A DNA stretch of 64,000 nucleotides. Origin: Sedimentisphaerales bacterium. Its GTDB lineage: Bacteria; Planctomycetota; Phycisphaerae; Sedimentisphaerales; SM23-30. The first letter of the stretch is position 1. Each line of letters begins with the position of its first letter. Shown in pieces: positions 1-8,922 of this stretch. The stretch covers positions 1-64,000 of the forward strand of contig JANQJS010000059.1 in assembly GCA_028281535.1 (NCBI GenBank), given 5' to 3'. A model generated the notes under the pieces. It worked only from the letters and a program-made list of their open reading frames with translations, was not told the DNA's origin and searched no databases. The position numbers and the translations under genes are program-made.

Positions 1-3000
1 ATGATGCTCCTACATTTACGACTGTTGGGTTTCCACCGGTTATTTCTAGCACAACGGACATTGTCAGTATTACGCCGAATTCCGCCGTTTCTAAACAAGA
101 TAGTACTTATACCATCAAAGGTGAAAAAGCCGGTGTTTTGAATGTGAGTGTTTCATGGTGCTATGATAATCCTGATCCAGAGATTCCTCCATTCTGTAGC
201 CAGAATATTGTTACGGTGATTGTCAAAGAAGTATTCAATGGTTTTCCTCACAGCTTTTTTACTAATACGCTTTACGAATTTGAACAAGATTTGCAGGCTG
301 GTTTACTCCTTTGTATTGCTGAAGAATTAGAAGGTGAACCGTTTGGTGTTGATATTGAACTTGGATTTACTGACAAACGTTTTGGCACCAATTTTATTAT
401 TGATCCAACGACCATTTTGCCAAATTCATTTGGTTCAGTCGATGCGATTGGAACATTGAATGGATCACAAAATCAACTATTGAGTCGCATTGAAGCCAGA
501 GCTGCGGATGTGGATGGCCAAACCCTGGTAACGATTGATCCTGATTTTTCACCACTAGGTACATCCTCGGTAACCTTGGAATATTTTAATGGCAAAGATC
601 GTGTATTTCGAAAGTCAGGCGTAGGAGTGGATGACAATCCTTGGTTTAGACCCCAGGGAAATATGTTTACATCATGTGGACCTTCTCCTGAAAATGGTAA
701 TATGGATGTCGCGCTTCGATTTAGAGATGGCCCCATCAATATTCGAAATGCCGTGAATGGTGATTATCTTGCAGACCGAATTGTCTATCGTGCAGATGAT
801 CAATCAAATACCATAGGTGGTGTCGATTCATTGGAATTAAGAGCACTTAATGCTCCTTTCTTTAAGTTGAACCAAGAGCGTTTACGAAATGTGAATCGAC
901 AATTTGGCATAAAACATAAAAGCCTTGGCGGAGCGACACTGGCACCCAATGGTGGATTGCATGTTAATAATATCGGTGATAGCGGTGAGGATGGTTTTGG
1001 GATAAATGTAGGTTGTATGCAAGGCCTATTCTTGATTGATATATTAATGAATCCTGCCTTATTGTTTGCTGGCGATATTATTAATGTCAATACATTAGGC
1101 TCGGTCAATGGCCAAACGCGTCAACTCATTAGTTCAATCAATGCAGAGATGGTTGATAATGGCACCAATCAATTTGCCCGTGTGATTCCAGACTTTTCAC
1201 CCGTCGGAGCGGATACCTATCGCATGGATATTTGGAACGGTGATACTTTAATTTCGACTCAAGAAAATGTATCAGGTCCTTGCCTTCGTTTGATTCCACC
1301 TGCATATGCTTGTTATATTTGTGGGTGTGAGCCTGCAGATGAAGGTGGTTTATTGGCTTCAATAGCTGTTCGTGATGGAGAAGCTCCATTGCGTGTCGCA
1401 ACACAAGGTACTGAATTTATTGATGCAACGCGAGTTGATTTCAGACCTGAAAACCCAACGGCGACGGTAGATTTTGTATCCCATTTTAATACTACGCTTC
1501 GTGGGCTACCAAATTTAGCGATTCAAAATGAAGAATTTAGTTATTTCAATACTGATTTATTCTTTAAATTAGCGCTAACGGCCAAAGGGCTTTTGTCGCT
1601 TGATAAAGGATTCTATCGGTTAGAAGATTTTAATACGGATAATTATGATGTCGGATTAGGCTACCGATACGTCGGAGATGATGCCTTTCAAACACAAGTT
1701 AATTATGAACTGGATGATTTAGAATTACGTCATGATGATTCAGGTTTTGGTGTAGATATTCGAGGGGGCGTACCTGGAGATTCTGATTGGCTTCTAGGGC
1801 GTCTAAGATGTGAATATCGGTTAGATACTCATAATACTGTTATTGGTGGTCTCTTTTTTGGTAATACTGGAAATCAAGTAGATGTCGAAGCTGTTAAAGA
1901 TGATGGTTCGATAGGGAAAGTTACAGTTCAAGGTGATTCGTCTGGTGATTTTGTTGCCGGTACTATCGTCGGTAACGAACTGCCAACCATCCGATCTGTA
2001 ACAAGATTAGTACCGCAGATAACAACTGGTGGTGGTATTGCCATTGAATTCAAGGATGAAATTGCCTTGGATACTGGAAATGGTGTTTTACAAGGTAGTG
2101 AGTTACGAATTACACCACAAGTACAACCAGAAAATGTGAATACGATTTCTCAAATTGATTTAACAGGTAAGAATATCGACGAAATCAAAGTGACGAGTAA
2201 AAATACATCCATTATTCCAAAGCCCGCATCGATTATTTCTGCTACACCACTTAAAGGAAATCAAGGTCAGAAAATTGTAATTTTCGGTGAAAACTTTGGC
2301 AATAGCGTGGATGATCTTTGTGTCATTATTATGGATGGAAATCGTTCGATTCCAATTCATGTTGAGGAAGTAACACCAAATATTATTAAAGGACGTTTGG
2401 GAGCTGTACCTCCAGATGCTCAACCTGGTCCCATTATGGTCGGTAAGGGTAAAGGGGTTCGTACTAGCGATATTAATTTCAGCCTTTCTGGCACAACGTT
2501 ACTTGATGATGTCTGGGTCTGGAAAAAAGATCCGCCAGAAAGTGAAGATGCCGCTGGGCCAATTTTTACTGCGTTTCCAATTGGTATCGATCCTAATAAT
2601 CCTGATCCGAATTTTCCGGATCCCAATAATGTGCCACCGCCACCAGATGATCCTAACGTCTGTAAATTATTCAGTGGTGGTCCAACCAATGGACAATTGT
2701 GCTTAACGGTTGATTGTGATTGGCCAGAAGATTCACAGGTGAGTATTTCTGGTCGCATTCGTGACAATGCTCGCAACAAGGGTTTGGATTTATTTGCAGC
2801 ATGTACCGTATTCGATGGTGGACCTTACACCGCCTTTGAATGTGCACAACGCATTTGCGATCTATTACAGTCCGCATGGTTGCAACAAGCAGGGTTTGGT
2901 ATTAATTGTGCTGTGAATGATAATGGCGATGGCACTGCGAAAATTACTGTGACCTTCCCGCCGCCATGTACCATTGATTGGGGTAACCTGACGGTGTGTA

Positions 3001-3845
3001 TTAAATCAACTGGCCAAGGCGACGGTGGCGAAGATCCCAACGATCCGCCACTACCAACCGAAGAACCAAACGAAATTCTACCAAGTAAAATTTCAATTAA
3101 AGCTGATAAAGATCGCCAATCACCATCAGATGGTTTCTCGTTTACGGGAACATTTGATGCAGATGAAAGTGATTTTGTTGGCACACAATTGGTAGCTTTA
3201 GATCTTGTTGGTACGGATCCTATTTTTGGTACATCTGTTACTGTTGATTCGAATAACCTCAAGAAAGGTAAATTCAGAAGCAAAGGTGATGTATCTCTGA
3301 GTTTTGATTTTAATAAAGGGACTGTTGGTGTTAATGCTAAAAATGTCGATTTGAGTGGTTTACAAACGCCATTTAACATTGAGATCGGCTTTGGAGATTA
3401 CTCTGGCACGGCTATTATTGATGATTCTTTCTTTAAGAAGCCGCTTCCGATTTGTCTGATGACGGGTGTGGAAGATTCTTTAGATATTACCAAGCAGAAG
3501 TTCAAGTCTAGCAAGAAAGGATTTTCTTTGTCGTTGTCGGGTGGTATTGCTGCCGCAGATCAAGATCTTGATTTGACACTGGATGATATAACGTTTGAGT
3601 ATGGCGACAATTTCATAGAAACTCTGCCTGCTGGTTCGTTTACTAGTAAGAAGCCGGGTGTTTTTGGATTTAAACAACCTAAAGGTGGTAGCGGAGATAT
3701 CAATGGGTGTACTGTTGATCTGAATAAATGCACCTTTAAGTTTGATATTAAAGATAGCCAGATTCCGCTGGAAAACAGCGGCGATGTTGATTTCTTAATT
3801 TTTTCTGATGGATTTGAATCAGGAGATACCGCCGCCTGGAATTAA
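1..3845 (+). CDS. Giant secreted protein with IPT/TIG-like domain, 5'-partial
   Basis: The reading frame is open from base 3 to the stop at 3843-3845, giving 1280 visible codons; the true start lies before the window. It is a paralog of the gene at 4294: the first visible residues align to about residue 75 of that protein, so roughly 75-80 residues are missing. Visible parts, in order, are two copies of a repeat of the form LNGS/VNGQ...DFSPxG...NGD, acidic beta-rich segments, an IPT/TIG-like domain near bases 2220-2480, a Pro-Asp linker (DPNNPDPN), a cysteine-rich block (2650-3000), and a C-terminal module ending FSDGFESGDTAAW. I recall that ending from many large secreted bacterial proteins, where its function is unknown. 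A surface or adhesion role is inference. The frame is intact to the end. Confidence 0.9.
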   Translation, partial: DAPTFTTVGFPPVISSTTDIVSITPNSAVSKQDSTYTIKGEKAGVLNVSVSWCYDNPDPEIPPFCSQNIVTVIVKEVFNGFPHSFFTNTLYEFEQDLQAGLLLCIAEELEGEPFGVDIELGFTDKRFGTNFIIDPTTILPNSFGSVDAIGTLNGSQNQLLSRIEARAADVDGQTLVTIDPDFSPLGTSSVTLEYFNGKDRVFRKSGVGVDDNPWFRPQGNMFTSCGPSPENGNMDVALRFRDGPINIRNAVNGDYLADRIVYRADDQSNTIGGVDSLELRALNAPFFKLNQERLRNVNRQFGIKHKSLGGATLAPNGGLHVNNIGDSGEDGFGINVGCMQGLFLIDILMNPALLFAGDIINVNTLGSVNGQTRQLISSINAEMVDNGTNQFARVIPDFSPVGADTYRMDIWNGDTLISTQENVSGPCLRLIPPAYACYICGCEPADEGGLLASIAVRDGEAPLRVATQGTEFIDATRVDFRPENPTATVDFVSHFNTTLRGLPNLAIQNEEFSYFNTDLFFKLALTAKGLLSLDKGFYRLEDFNTDNYDVGLGYRYVGDDAFQTQVNYELDDLELRHDDSGFGVDIRGGVPGDSDWLLGRLRCEYRLDTHNTVIGGLFFGNTGNQVDVEAVKDDGSIGKVTVQGDSSGDFVAGTIVGNELPTIRSVTRLVPQITTGGGIAIEFKDEIALDTGNGVLQGSELRITPQVQPENVNTISQIDLTGKNIDEIKVTSKNTSIIPKPASIISATPLKGNQGQKIVIFGENFGNSVDDLCVIIMDGNRSIPIHVEEVTPNIIKGRLGAVPPDAQPGPIMVGKGKGVRTSDINFSLSGTTLLDDVWVWKKDPPESEDAAGPIFTAFPIGIDPNNPDPNFPDPNNVPPPPDDPNVCKLFSGGPTNGQLCLTVDCDWPEDSQVSISGRIRDNARNKGLDLFAACTVFDGGPYTAFECAQRICDLLQSAWLQQAGFGINCAVNDNGDGTAKITVTFPPPCTIDWGNLTVCIKSTGQGDGGEDPNDPPLPTEEPNEILPSKISIKADKDRQSPSDGFSFTGTFDADESDFVGTQLVALDLVGTDPIFGTSVTVDSNNLKKGKFRSKGDVSLSFDFNKGTVGVNAKNVDLSGLQTPFNIEIGFGDYSGTAIIDDSFFKKPLPICLMTGVEDSLDITKQKFKSSKKGFSLSLSGGIAAADQDLDLTLDDITFEYGDNFIETLPAGSFTSKKPGVFGFKQPKGGSGDINGCTVDLNKCTFKFDIKDSQIPLENSGDVDFLIFSDGFESGDTAAWN

Positions 3846-3870
3846 ATTATTAATTTTGCTCACCTCATAG

Positions 3871-3903
3871 AAGGTCGTTATCGTATTGATAGCGGCCTTT
3901 TTT
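3871..3903 (+). terminator. Rho-independent terminator of the first giant gene
   Basis: A 12-bp stem (3871-3882 with 3888-3899, two G-U pairs) closes a 5-base loop and runs into a T tract. It lies 25 bases after the stop codon. Its 3' arm and T tract (GCGGCCTTTTTT) are almost identical to those of the second terminator at 4019-4053. Confidence 0.85.
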
Positions 3904-3925
3904 AATATCCAGAGATATCATAGTT

Positions 3926-3994
3926 ACCGTTGAATTGGAAATCTTCTCCGATGGTTTTGAATCAGGTGATACCGCCGCCTGGATTTTTGATTAA
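3926..3994 (+). pseudogene. 3' relic of a third giant-protein paralog
   Basis: In one frame this stretch reads TVELEIFSDGFESGDTAAW plus IFD and a stop at 3992-3994. It matches the last 20 or so residues of both neighbours (FSDGFESGDTAAWN and FSDGFESGDTTAWTFE), and the lead-in TVEL matches the downstream gene (GTVELNLFSDG). Nothing upstream in this frame resembles the family and there is no start or SD. It has its own terminator 25 bases later. The simplest reading is the 3' end of a deleted third tandem copy. Confidence 0.85.
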
Positions 3995-4018
3995 ACATTT
4001 TAGTAAATTGTCGATGAC

Positions 4019-4053
4019 AAGGTCGCGCTAATTTATATTCGCGGCCTTTTTTT
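4019..4053 (+). terminator. Terminator belonging to the relic copy
   Basis: A 9-bp stem (4019-4027 with 4040-4048, one G-U pair) is followed by seven T. The AAGGTCG start and GCGGCC end are shared with the terminator at 3871-3903, as expected if gene end and terminator were duplicated together. Confidence 0.85.
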
Positions 4054-4160
4054 GCCTGTTTGTAAAAACGGGTGGCCTATATAACATGTGATTAGGCCCA
4101 TAGATAAAATTAGTTTGTGCCATCATAAATTATTCCCGTTTTAGATTGTGTTGCTTTGTC

Positions 4161-4189
4161 TTGACTTAAAAAATGTCCGCTTTTATACT
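4161..4189 (+). promoter_or_regulatory. Sigma70-type promoter for the second giant gene
   Basis: TTGACT (4161-4166) and TATACT (4184-4189) are separated by 17 bases. The predicted transcript starts near 4197 and would have a leader of about 100 bases before the ATG at 4294. Confidence 0.7.
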
Positions 4190-4293
4190 GTCGCACTTAT
4201 GGGTTTATATCTAAACATCAAAGAAAATAATTGACTTGTTAGTAGTTAATTAGAAGAGAGTAACCAGGGGTGGTTTCACAAAGGAGTTCTATT

Positions 4294-7200
4294 ATGCTTT
4301 TCAGGTTAAAAAAACGAAATTCTAAACTTCTGCATGGTTTGTTGGCATGTGCGATGTTATCAAGCTTGTCTGCAAAAAGTTTTGCGGAAGTTACCCCATC
4401 ATTCGAGGAGAGGACCGTTTTTGTTGGTGATTTGATTACTTGGATCTTGGTCGCCAATTTTTTCGATCCAATGTATAGCAAGAAAACCAAATATGATCCG
4501 CCACAACTTTCCAATCCTGCAAATGCGGATTTTGTGACCATCAGTCCCAGTAAAAAACAATCCGGTGCCAGTGCCGAATATGAAATCACTGCGTCAAAGG
4601 CGGGAAGTTATCTTGTTCTTCTGAATTGGGTAAATAATCAGTTTAATTTTACTGGCCAGAGTATTTTGAGTCTGACGGTTGAAGAACCGCCTGTAACCTT
4701 TGATGATTTTATTCACGATATTGTCAATGGTAGCGTGAAGATTGAAAATGATCAGCTCTGCATCACGCGAACCGATTCGAATACTTCTTTCGGTGTGGAT
4801 ATCAATTTTGACCCGACTTCCAATAAGCAATTTAATTTTAGTGGCACGGTCACGCCTGCTGATTTTCAGAATGTTGATATTCCATCGGGGCAATCGGTAA
4901 ACGCAGCATGGTCGACAGCAATTGGGACTGTTGGCGGGACACCCGGATCGACGATCTCAACCTACTTGTTGCAATTAATTGAACGAGATAGCAGTAATAA
5001 ATTGCGTCTCAATCCAACCTCAAGTGTCGGCGGCGATTATCGTATGCAGTTGCTTTGCAATAAAGATGTTATTTTTGAAGCTCCTTGTGTGGAAGAGCAG
5101 GACCTGCCATTCTTCGATCCACCGACAAATTTCAAAATGACTGTTGGGTTTGATGAAGATAACAACTGGGTCGTAGGCATGAGTTTGCCAGATGGCAAGC
5201 AAACCATTTGGCGTGATAGTCCCACCAATAACCAGTTTGAGAATATCAATAAAATCAATTTTATTCTAGATGCTCCAACCAGTACCATCACTGATTTTAC
5301 CCAACTTCAATACCGGGCTGATTATACGAACAGCTATAAAATTTATAGCGAAACATTATCTGCGATCGAAATTTTGAATGGTCTTCGTCATAGAACGCTG
5401 AAAGATGCGACCTTCTATGTCGATCCGCAAACTAATAAAGTCGTCATTGATGCTCCCAGTGCAGCATCAGATAATGGCTTTAAAATTACCACAGGTCAGT
5501 TTACGGGTGTGCAGCGTCTGTTAGCGGGTTATGCCACTGAATTTATGCAACCTGGAAATAGTGCGTCAACTTCATTGGTTGGTACACTGAATGGATCGAA
5601 GAATCAAACGTTAGGTACAGTGGATACGACCTTCTCAGATGATAACGGTATTATTTATGCGGATCTGGGTTTTAACCTGTCGCCTATTGGGGCCACCAGT
5701 CTTCAATGGTTTGTCTACAATGGCGATGATCAGCTTGCCACGGGGACCTCGATAACGCAAGGCCCAAGTATTCAAGCGCTTGCTTTTCAGGATGTCGATA
5801 TTCAATATGGATGTGGTCCCTGGCCAGGAGAAAATGCACCAAACTTAAATGGTAAGGAAACCTTGTTTGCTGGCGATATTTTTGTGAATATCTTTTTCAG
5901 TGATCAACCCGCATTAATCAAACCACCTGGGGAATCTCAGGCCGTTACCGGTGATCAAGTCATTGTCAAACCCGTGGGAGCAGATCCTTCAACGATTAGT
6001 AGTGTGAATCGTATTGAGTGGCTTTTGAATGGAACAGGCAGCAGCTCTGAAAATGAGGGAATCTTGGGAGTTGATCAGCATAGTATTCAATATTTTACAC
6101 CACGTTTATTTGGAACGACCTTTGGTAATGTTAATTATGACATTGATGAAAAACAAGTTCAGGTTCGTGATATTGATGAAGAAAGTTTTTCTGCAGGGAT
6201 TTCATATGATATCAATAATTATTCCCCCAGCGTGACTATCAGTTATGCCTTTGATGATGTAGAGATTGAAGAGGAAGGCGATGGCTTCCAGATTGAATCA
6301 CAAGGGACCTTTAATGACGTGCCTAATACCAATATCGGTTGTGGTTATATTACCTATTCAGGTGGCGACGCTCATTTGTTCGCCAACTTTGCGGGTAATA
6401 CAGGCAACAATGTTCAAATAGATTCATTTTTAAATGGAGTACACACCAATACAGCAACCGTTCCAGGGGGCACAGGTGTGTCTTTGGGGATTTTCAATAG
6501 CGACGTCGAATTATTTGGTACCGCTAAGTATGCACCTGATTTAACCTCAGGGGATTGCATTGGATTTTTCTTTGGTGATAGTGCGACTTTTACCGCGACA
6601 GACAGTACCGTTCTTGTGGGTAATGAGATTCGTGTTCAGCCGAGCGTCCATTCTGGTACGATCAATAGTTACTCTAATATCGATCTTTCGGTGCAAGGAG
6701 ATATTGATCGGTTAACCATCTTGGAAGCGACTGACAGTGATGCCGCTCAAGCTCCAACGATTACGAATGTTTCACCTTTGACCGGTGGTTCAGGGACGCA
6801 AGTGACTATCACTGGAACCAATTTCAGTACCAATAAATTAAATAACTGTCTTTTAATTATGGATGAAGACAACAATCGCTCTGTGCCATTGGATGTATTA
6901 GCGGTTAATGAAACGGGTACTGAGCTCATGGCAGAGCTTGGACCTGTGCCATACGATGTCGGCTCAACAGGGACTGTGATGGTTGGATTAGGCCGAAGCA
7001 CCTTTACGACCATTACAGGTGTTGCTGGCGTCGAAGATGAGACAGGTACCTGGATTTGGGAAAAATTCCCACGGCTTAATAATCCAGATGCGTCATTTGG
7101 CACGAACTTTCTATTGGTTCCTGATATTGATCCAAATGATCCTAATATGCCACCGCCAGATCCGAACATGCCACCACCTGATCCAAATGAATGCAAGCTC

Positions 7201-8361
7201 TTTAGTGGTGGTGTTACCAATGGACAATTATGTCTTACCGTTGATTGTGACTGGCCGGAAGATGCCAAAGTGAAAATGTATGGACGTATTCGTGATAATA
7301 GCCGCAACAAAGGATTGGATACCTTCTCAGCGTGCACTGTATTTGAAGGTGGTCCTTTCTCCGCATTTGAATGTGCTCAAAAGATTTGTGATTTTCTCCA
7401 GGCCTCTTGGTTGGCACAAGCGAATTTTACCATCAATTGTGTGGCTACAGACAATGGCGATGGCACAGCTAAAATTACCATTAGCTTTCCTTCACCTTGC
7501 CAGATCGATTGGGGTAACTTGACGATCTGTGCGAGTCCGTCACCTAAAACCAAAAAGACGGCCGACAACAAGAAGGTAGGGGTTAAGGTTGATAAAGATC
7601 GAACCAGCCCGCAAGACTCATTTAGCTACTCTGGTGAATTTACAGGCACATTGGAAGAGTTTAATGAAGCGGATGATATTGAAGTGATCATTTGCGATAA
7701 TGATGGCGAGGTGTTTTCCGAAACGATCATCATTAGCTCAAGCGACCTGAAGGGAAGTAAATATTCCTACAAAGGCAGTAAAGGTGTTGCAGGTGTTTCT
7801 TCGCTGAGCTTAGATTTTTCAAAGGGTTCTGTTTCAGTAACCGTCACCGATGACCTCAGCGGATTGGATGCCCCGATGAGTGTGAAAATCGAATATGGTA
7901 AAGTCATTATTACAGGTGCCATACCTTCATCAACGTTTAAGAAGCCACTGAGCGTTTGTTTGCAATCAGGTGTAGCCGATACGTTAACGATTGATAAATT
8001 AAAACTCAAAGAAAACAGCAAGAAGGGCGTTTCGTCACTCTCTATACAAGGTGGTATCGCAGCGTTAGATACAGATCTGGATTTTACAACTGAGTCGCTC
8101 ACTGTTGAGTGGGGCACGACATTTTCTGAAGTGCTCAATTCAGGTTTATTTACCAGTAAGAAAACAGGTATCTTCAGTTACAGGCAACCCAAGAGTGGTG
8201 GCGGTGATATTAGTGGGATTACCATTGATTTAAACAAATGTAGCTACAAACTCGATATCAAAAATACCTCGATACCTTTGGATTCAACCGGAACTGTTGA
8301 ATTGAATCTTTTCTCAGATGGATTTGAATCAGGCGATACAACCGCTTGGACATTCGAATAA
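4294..8361 (+). CDS. Giant secreted protein with IPT/TIG-like domain
   Basis: 1355 residues. I chose the ATG at 4294 because AAGGAG (4281-4286) sits 7 bases before it and it begins a normal signal peptide (KKR, hydrophobic core, ending near SFAE); a GTG at 4270 in frame has no SD. The protein is full length for its family here: a beta-rich N-terminal part, one clear LNGS...LSPIG...NGDD repeat, an IPT/TIG-like domain (bases about 6750-6990), a DPNMPPPDPN linker, a cysteine-rich block with NGQLCLTVDCDWP and RIRDNSRNKGLD (7190-7530), and a C-terminal module ending FSDGFESGDTTAW. It is presumably exported and surface-bound. It stands alone between its own promoter and a strong terminator. Function unknown; binding or matrix formation is inference. 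Confidence 0.93.
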   Translation: MLFRLKKRNSKLLHGLLACAMLSSLSAKSFAEVTPSFEERTVFVGDLITWILVANFFDPMYSKKTKYDPPQLSNPANADFVTISPSKKQSGASAEYEITASKAGSYLVLLNWVNNQFNFTGQSILSLTVEEPPVTFDDFIHDIVNGSVKIENDQLCITRTDSNTSFGVDINFDPTSNKQFNFSGTVTPADFQNVDIPSGQSVNAAWSTAIGTVGGTPGSTISTYLLQLIERDSSNKLRLNPTSSVGGDYRMQLLCNKDVIFEAPCVEEQDLPFFDPPTNFKMTVGFDEDNNWVVGMSLPDGKQTIWRDSPTNNQFENINKINFILDAPTSTITDFTQLQYRADYTNSYKIYSETLSAIEILNGLRHRTLKDATFYVDPQTNKVVIDAPSAASDNGFKITTGQFTGVQRLLAGYATEFMQPGNSASTSLVGTLNGSKNQTLGTVDTTFSDDNGIIYADLGFNLSPIGATSLQWFVYNGDDQLATGTSITQGPSIQALAFQDVDIQYGCGPWPGENAPNLNGKETLFAGDIFVNIFFSDQPALIKPPGESQAVTGDQVIVKPVGADPSTISSVNRIEWLLNGTGSSSENEGILGVDQHSIQYFTPRLFGTTFGNVNYDIDEKQVQVRDIDEESFSAGISYDINNYSPSVTISYAFDDVEIEEEGDGFQIESQGTFNDVPNTNIGCGYITYSGGDAHLFANFAGNTGNNVQIDSFLNGVHTNTATVPGGTGVSLGIFNSDVELFGTAKYAPDLTSGDCIGFFFGDSATFTATDSTVLVGNEIRVQPSVHSGTINSYSNIDLSVQGDIDRLTILEATDSDAAQAPTITNVSPLTGGSGTQVTITGTNFSTNKLNNCLLIMDEDNNRSVPLDVLAVNETGTELMAELGPVPYDVGSTGTVMVGLGRSTFTTITGVAGVEDETGTWIWEKFPRLNNPDASFGTNFLLVPDIDPNDPNMPPPDPNMPPPDPNECKLFSGGVTNGQLCLTVDCDWPEDAKVKMYGRIRDNSRNKGLDTFSACTVFEGGPFSAFECAQKICDFLQASWLAQANFTINCVATDNGDGTAKITISFPSPCQIDWGNLTICASPSPKTKKTADNKKVGVKVDKDRTSPQDSFSYSGEFTGTLEEFNEADDIEVIICDNDGEVFSETIIISSSDLKGSKYSYKGSKGVAGVSSLSLDFSKGSVSVTVTDDLSGLDAPMSVKIEYGKVIITGAIPSSTFKKPLSVCLQSGVADTLTIDKLKLKENSKKGVSSLSIQGGIAALDTDLDFTTESLTVEWGTTFSEVLNSGLFTSKKTGIFSYRQPKSGGGDISGITIDLNKCSYKLDIKNTSIPLDSTGTVELNLFSDGFESGDTTAWTFE

Positions 8362-8381
8362 TCATCAAGAGAATTAATTAT

Positions 8382-8419
8382 AAAGGCTGTACTACCAATA
8401 GGTTGTACAGCCTTTTTTT
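8382..8419 (+). terminator. Rho-independent terminator
   Basis: An 11-bp perfect stem (8382-8392 with 8405-8415), with a further inner ACC/GGT pairing, is followed by seven T. It ends the second giant gene. Confidence 0.9.
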
Positions 8420-8470
8420 GTGGTCATTTCACCGAAGTATCTCTGGTTAGATATTATTTTTTAAAAAAGG

Positions 8471-8513
8471 TTGACCTTTTTAGATTTTACAGTACTATAA
8501 ATACAGTATTGTT
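8471..8513 (+). promoter_or_regulatory. Promoter with twin BlaI-type operator
   Basis: A -35 TTGACC (8471-8476) is followed by a -10 that could be TACTAT (8493-8498) or TATAAA (8496-8501). Two near-palindromes of the form TACAGTACTGTA lie over and just after the -10: TACAGTACTATA (8488-8499) and TACAGTATTGTT (8502-8513), 14 bp centre to centre. BlaI/MecI/CopY-family repressors bind TACA...TGTA dyads, and a BlaI-like gene starts at 8534, so autoregulation is likely. Confidence 0.6.
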
Positions 8514-8533
8514 GTCATAGTAGAGAGGTGATT

Positions 8534-8914
8534 ATGAAAAAACAGAAACCATCTGATCTTGAGTTACAAATTTTATCCCTGTTGTGGGACAAAGGGCCCT
8601 TGTCAGCTCGGGATATTCTAGAGTCAATGCCTGACGGTAAAAAACGAGCCTATACGACAATCCTATCCACGATGCAGGTCATGGAAAAGAAGGGGATTGT
8701 CTCCCATTCCACTCAGGGCGTTACCCATCTGTTTAAACCAGAAATTACAAAAAAGCAGGTATTGAAACCGTTTATTAAACGTGTGGTATCTGAATTTTTT
8801 TCCGGTAATCCCTCAGCCGTCATGGAGACGTTATTAGATGATGCTACCGTTGATCAGCAAGAGCTGCAGAAGATGAAACAGCTCTTAGATAAAAAATCTG
8901 AGAAAAACAGGTAA
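8534..8914 (+). CDS. BlaI/MecI-family transcriptional repressor
   Basis: 126 residues, the usual length for the family. The N-terminal winged helix shows the typical pattern: LELQILSLLWDKGPLSARDI, then TTILSTMQVMEKKGIV, then a wing ending THLFKP; the C-terminal third would dimerise. The ATG at 8534 has GAGAGG just upstream and is preferred over an in-frame GTG at 8528. It is followed after 8 bases by the M56 peptidase gene, the classic BlaI-BlaR1 arrangement. In that system the membrane peptidase triggers repressor cleavage; which signal or target genes matter here is not shown by the sequence. No beta-lactamase gene is nearby. Confidence 0.92.
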   Translation: MKKQKPSDLELQILSLLWDKGPLSARDILESMPDGKKRAYTTILSTMQVMEKKGIVSHSTQGVTHLFKPEITKKQVLKPFIKRVVSEFFSGNPSAVMETLLDDATVDQQELQKMKQLLDKKSEKNR

Positions 8915-8922
8915 ATTTTACA

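Noticed and set aside
2825-3379. 184-codon frame on the minus strand inside the first giant gene
   Set aside because: It lies antisense to a clear coding region with family homology in the other frame; a similar antisense frame (6747-7337) in the paralog is explained by the same conserved coding sequence. No SD and no recognisable domain.
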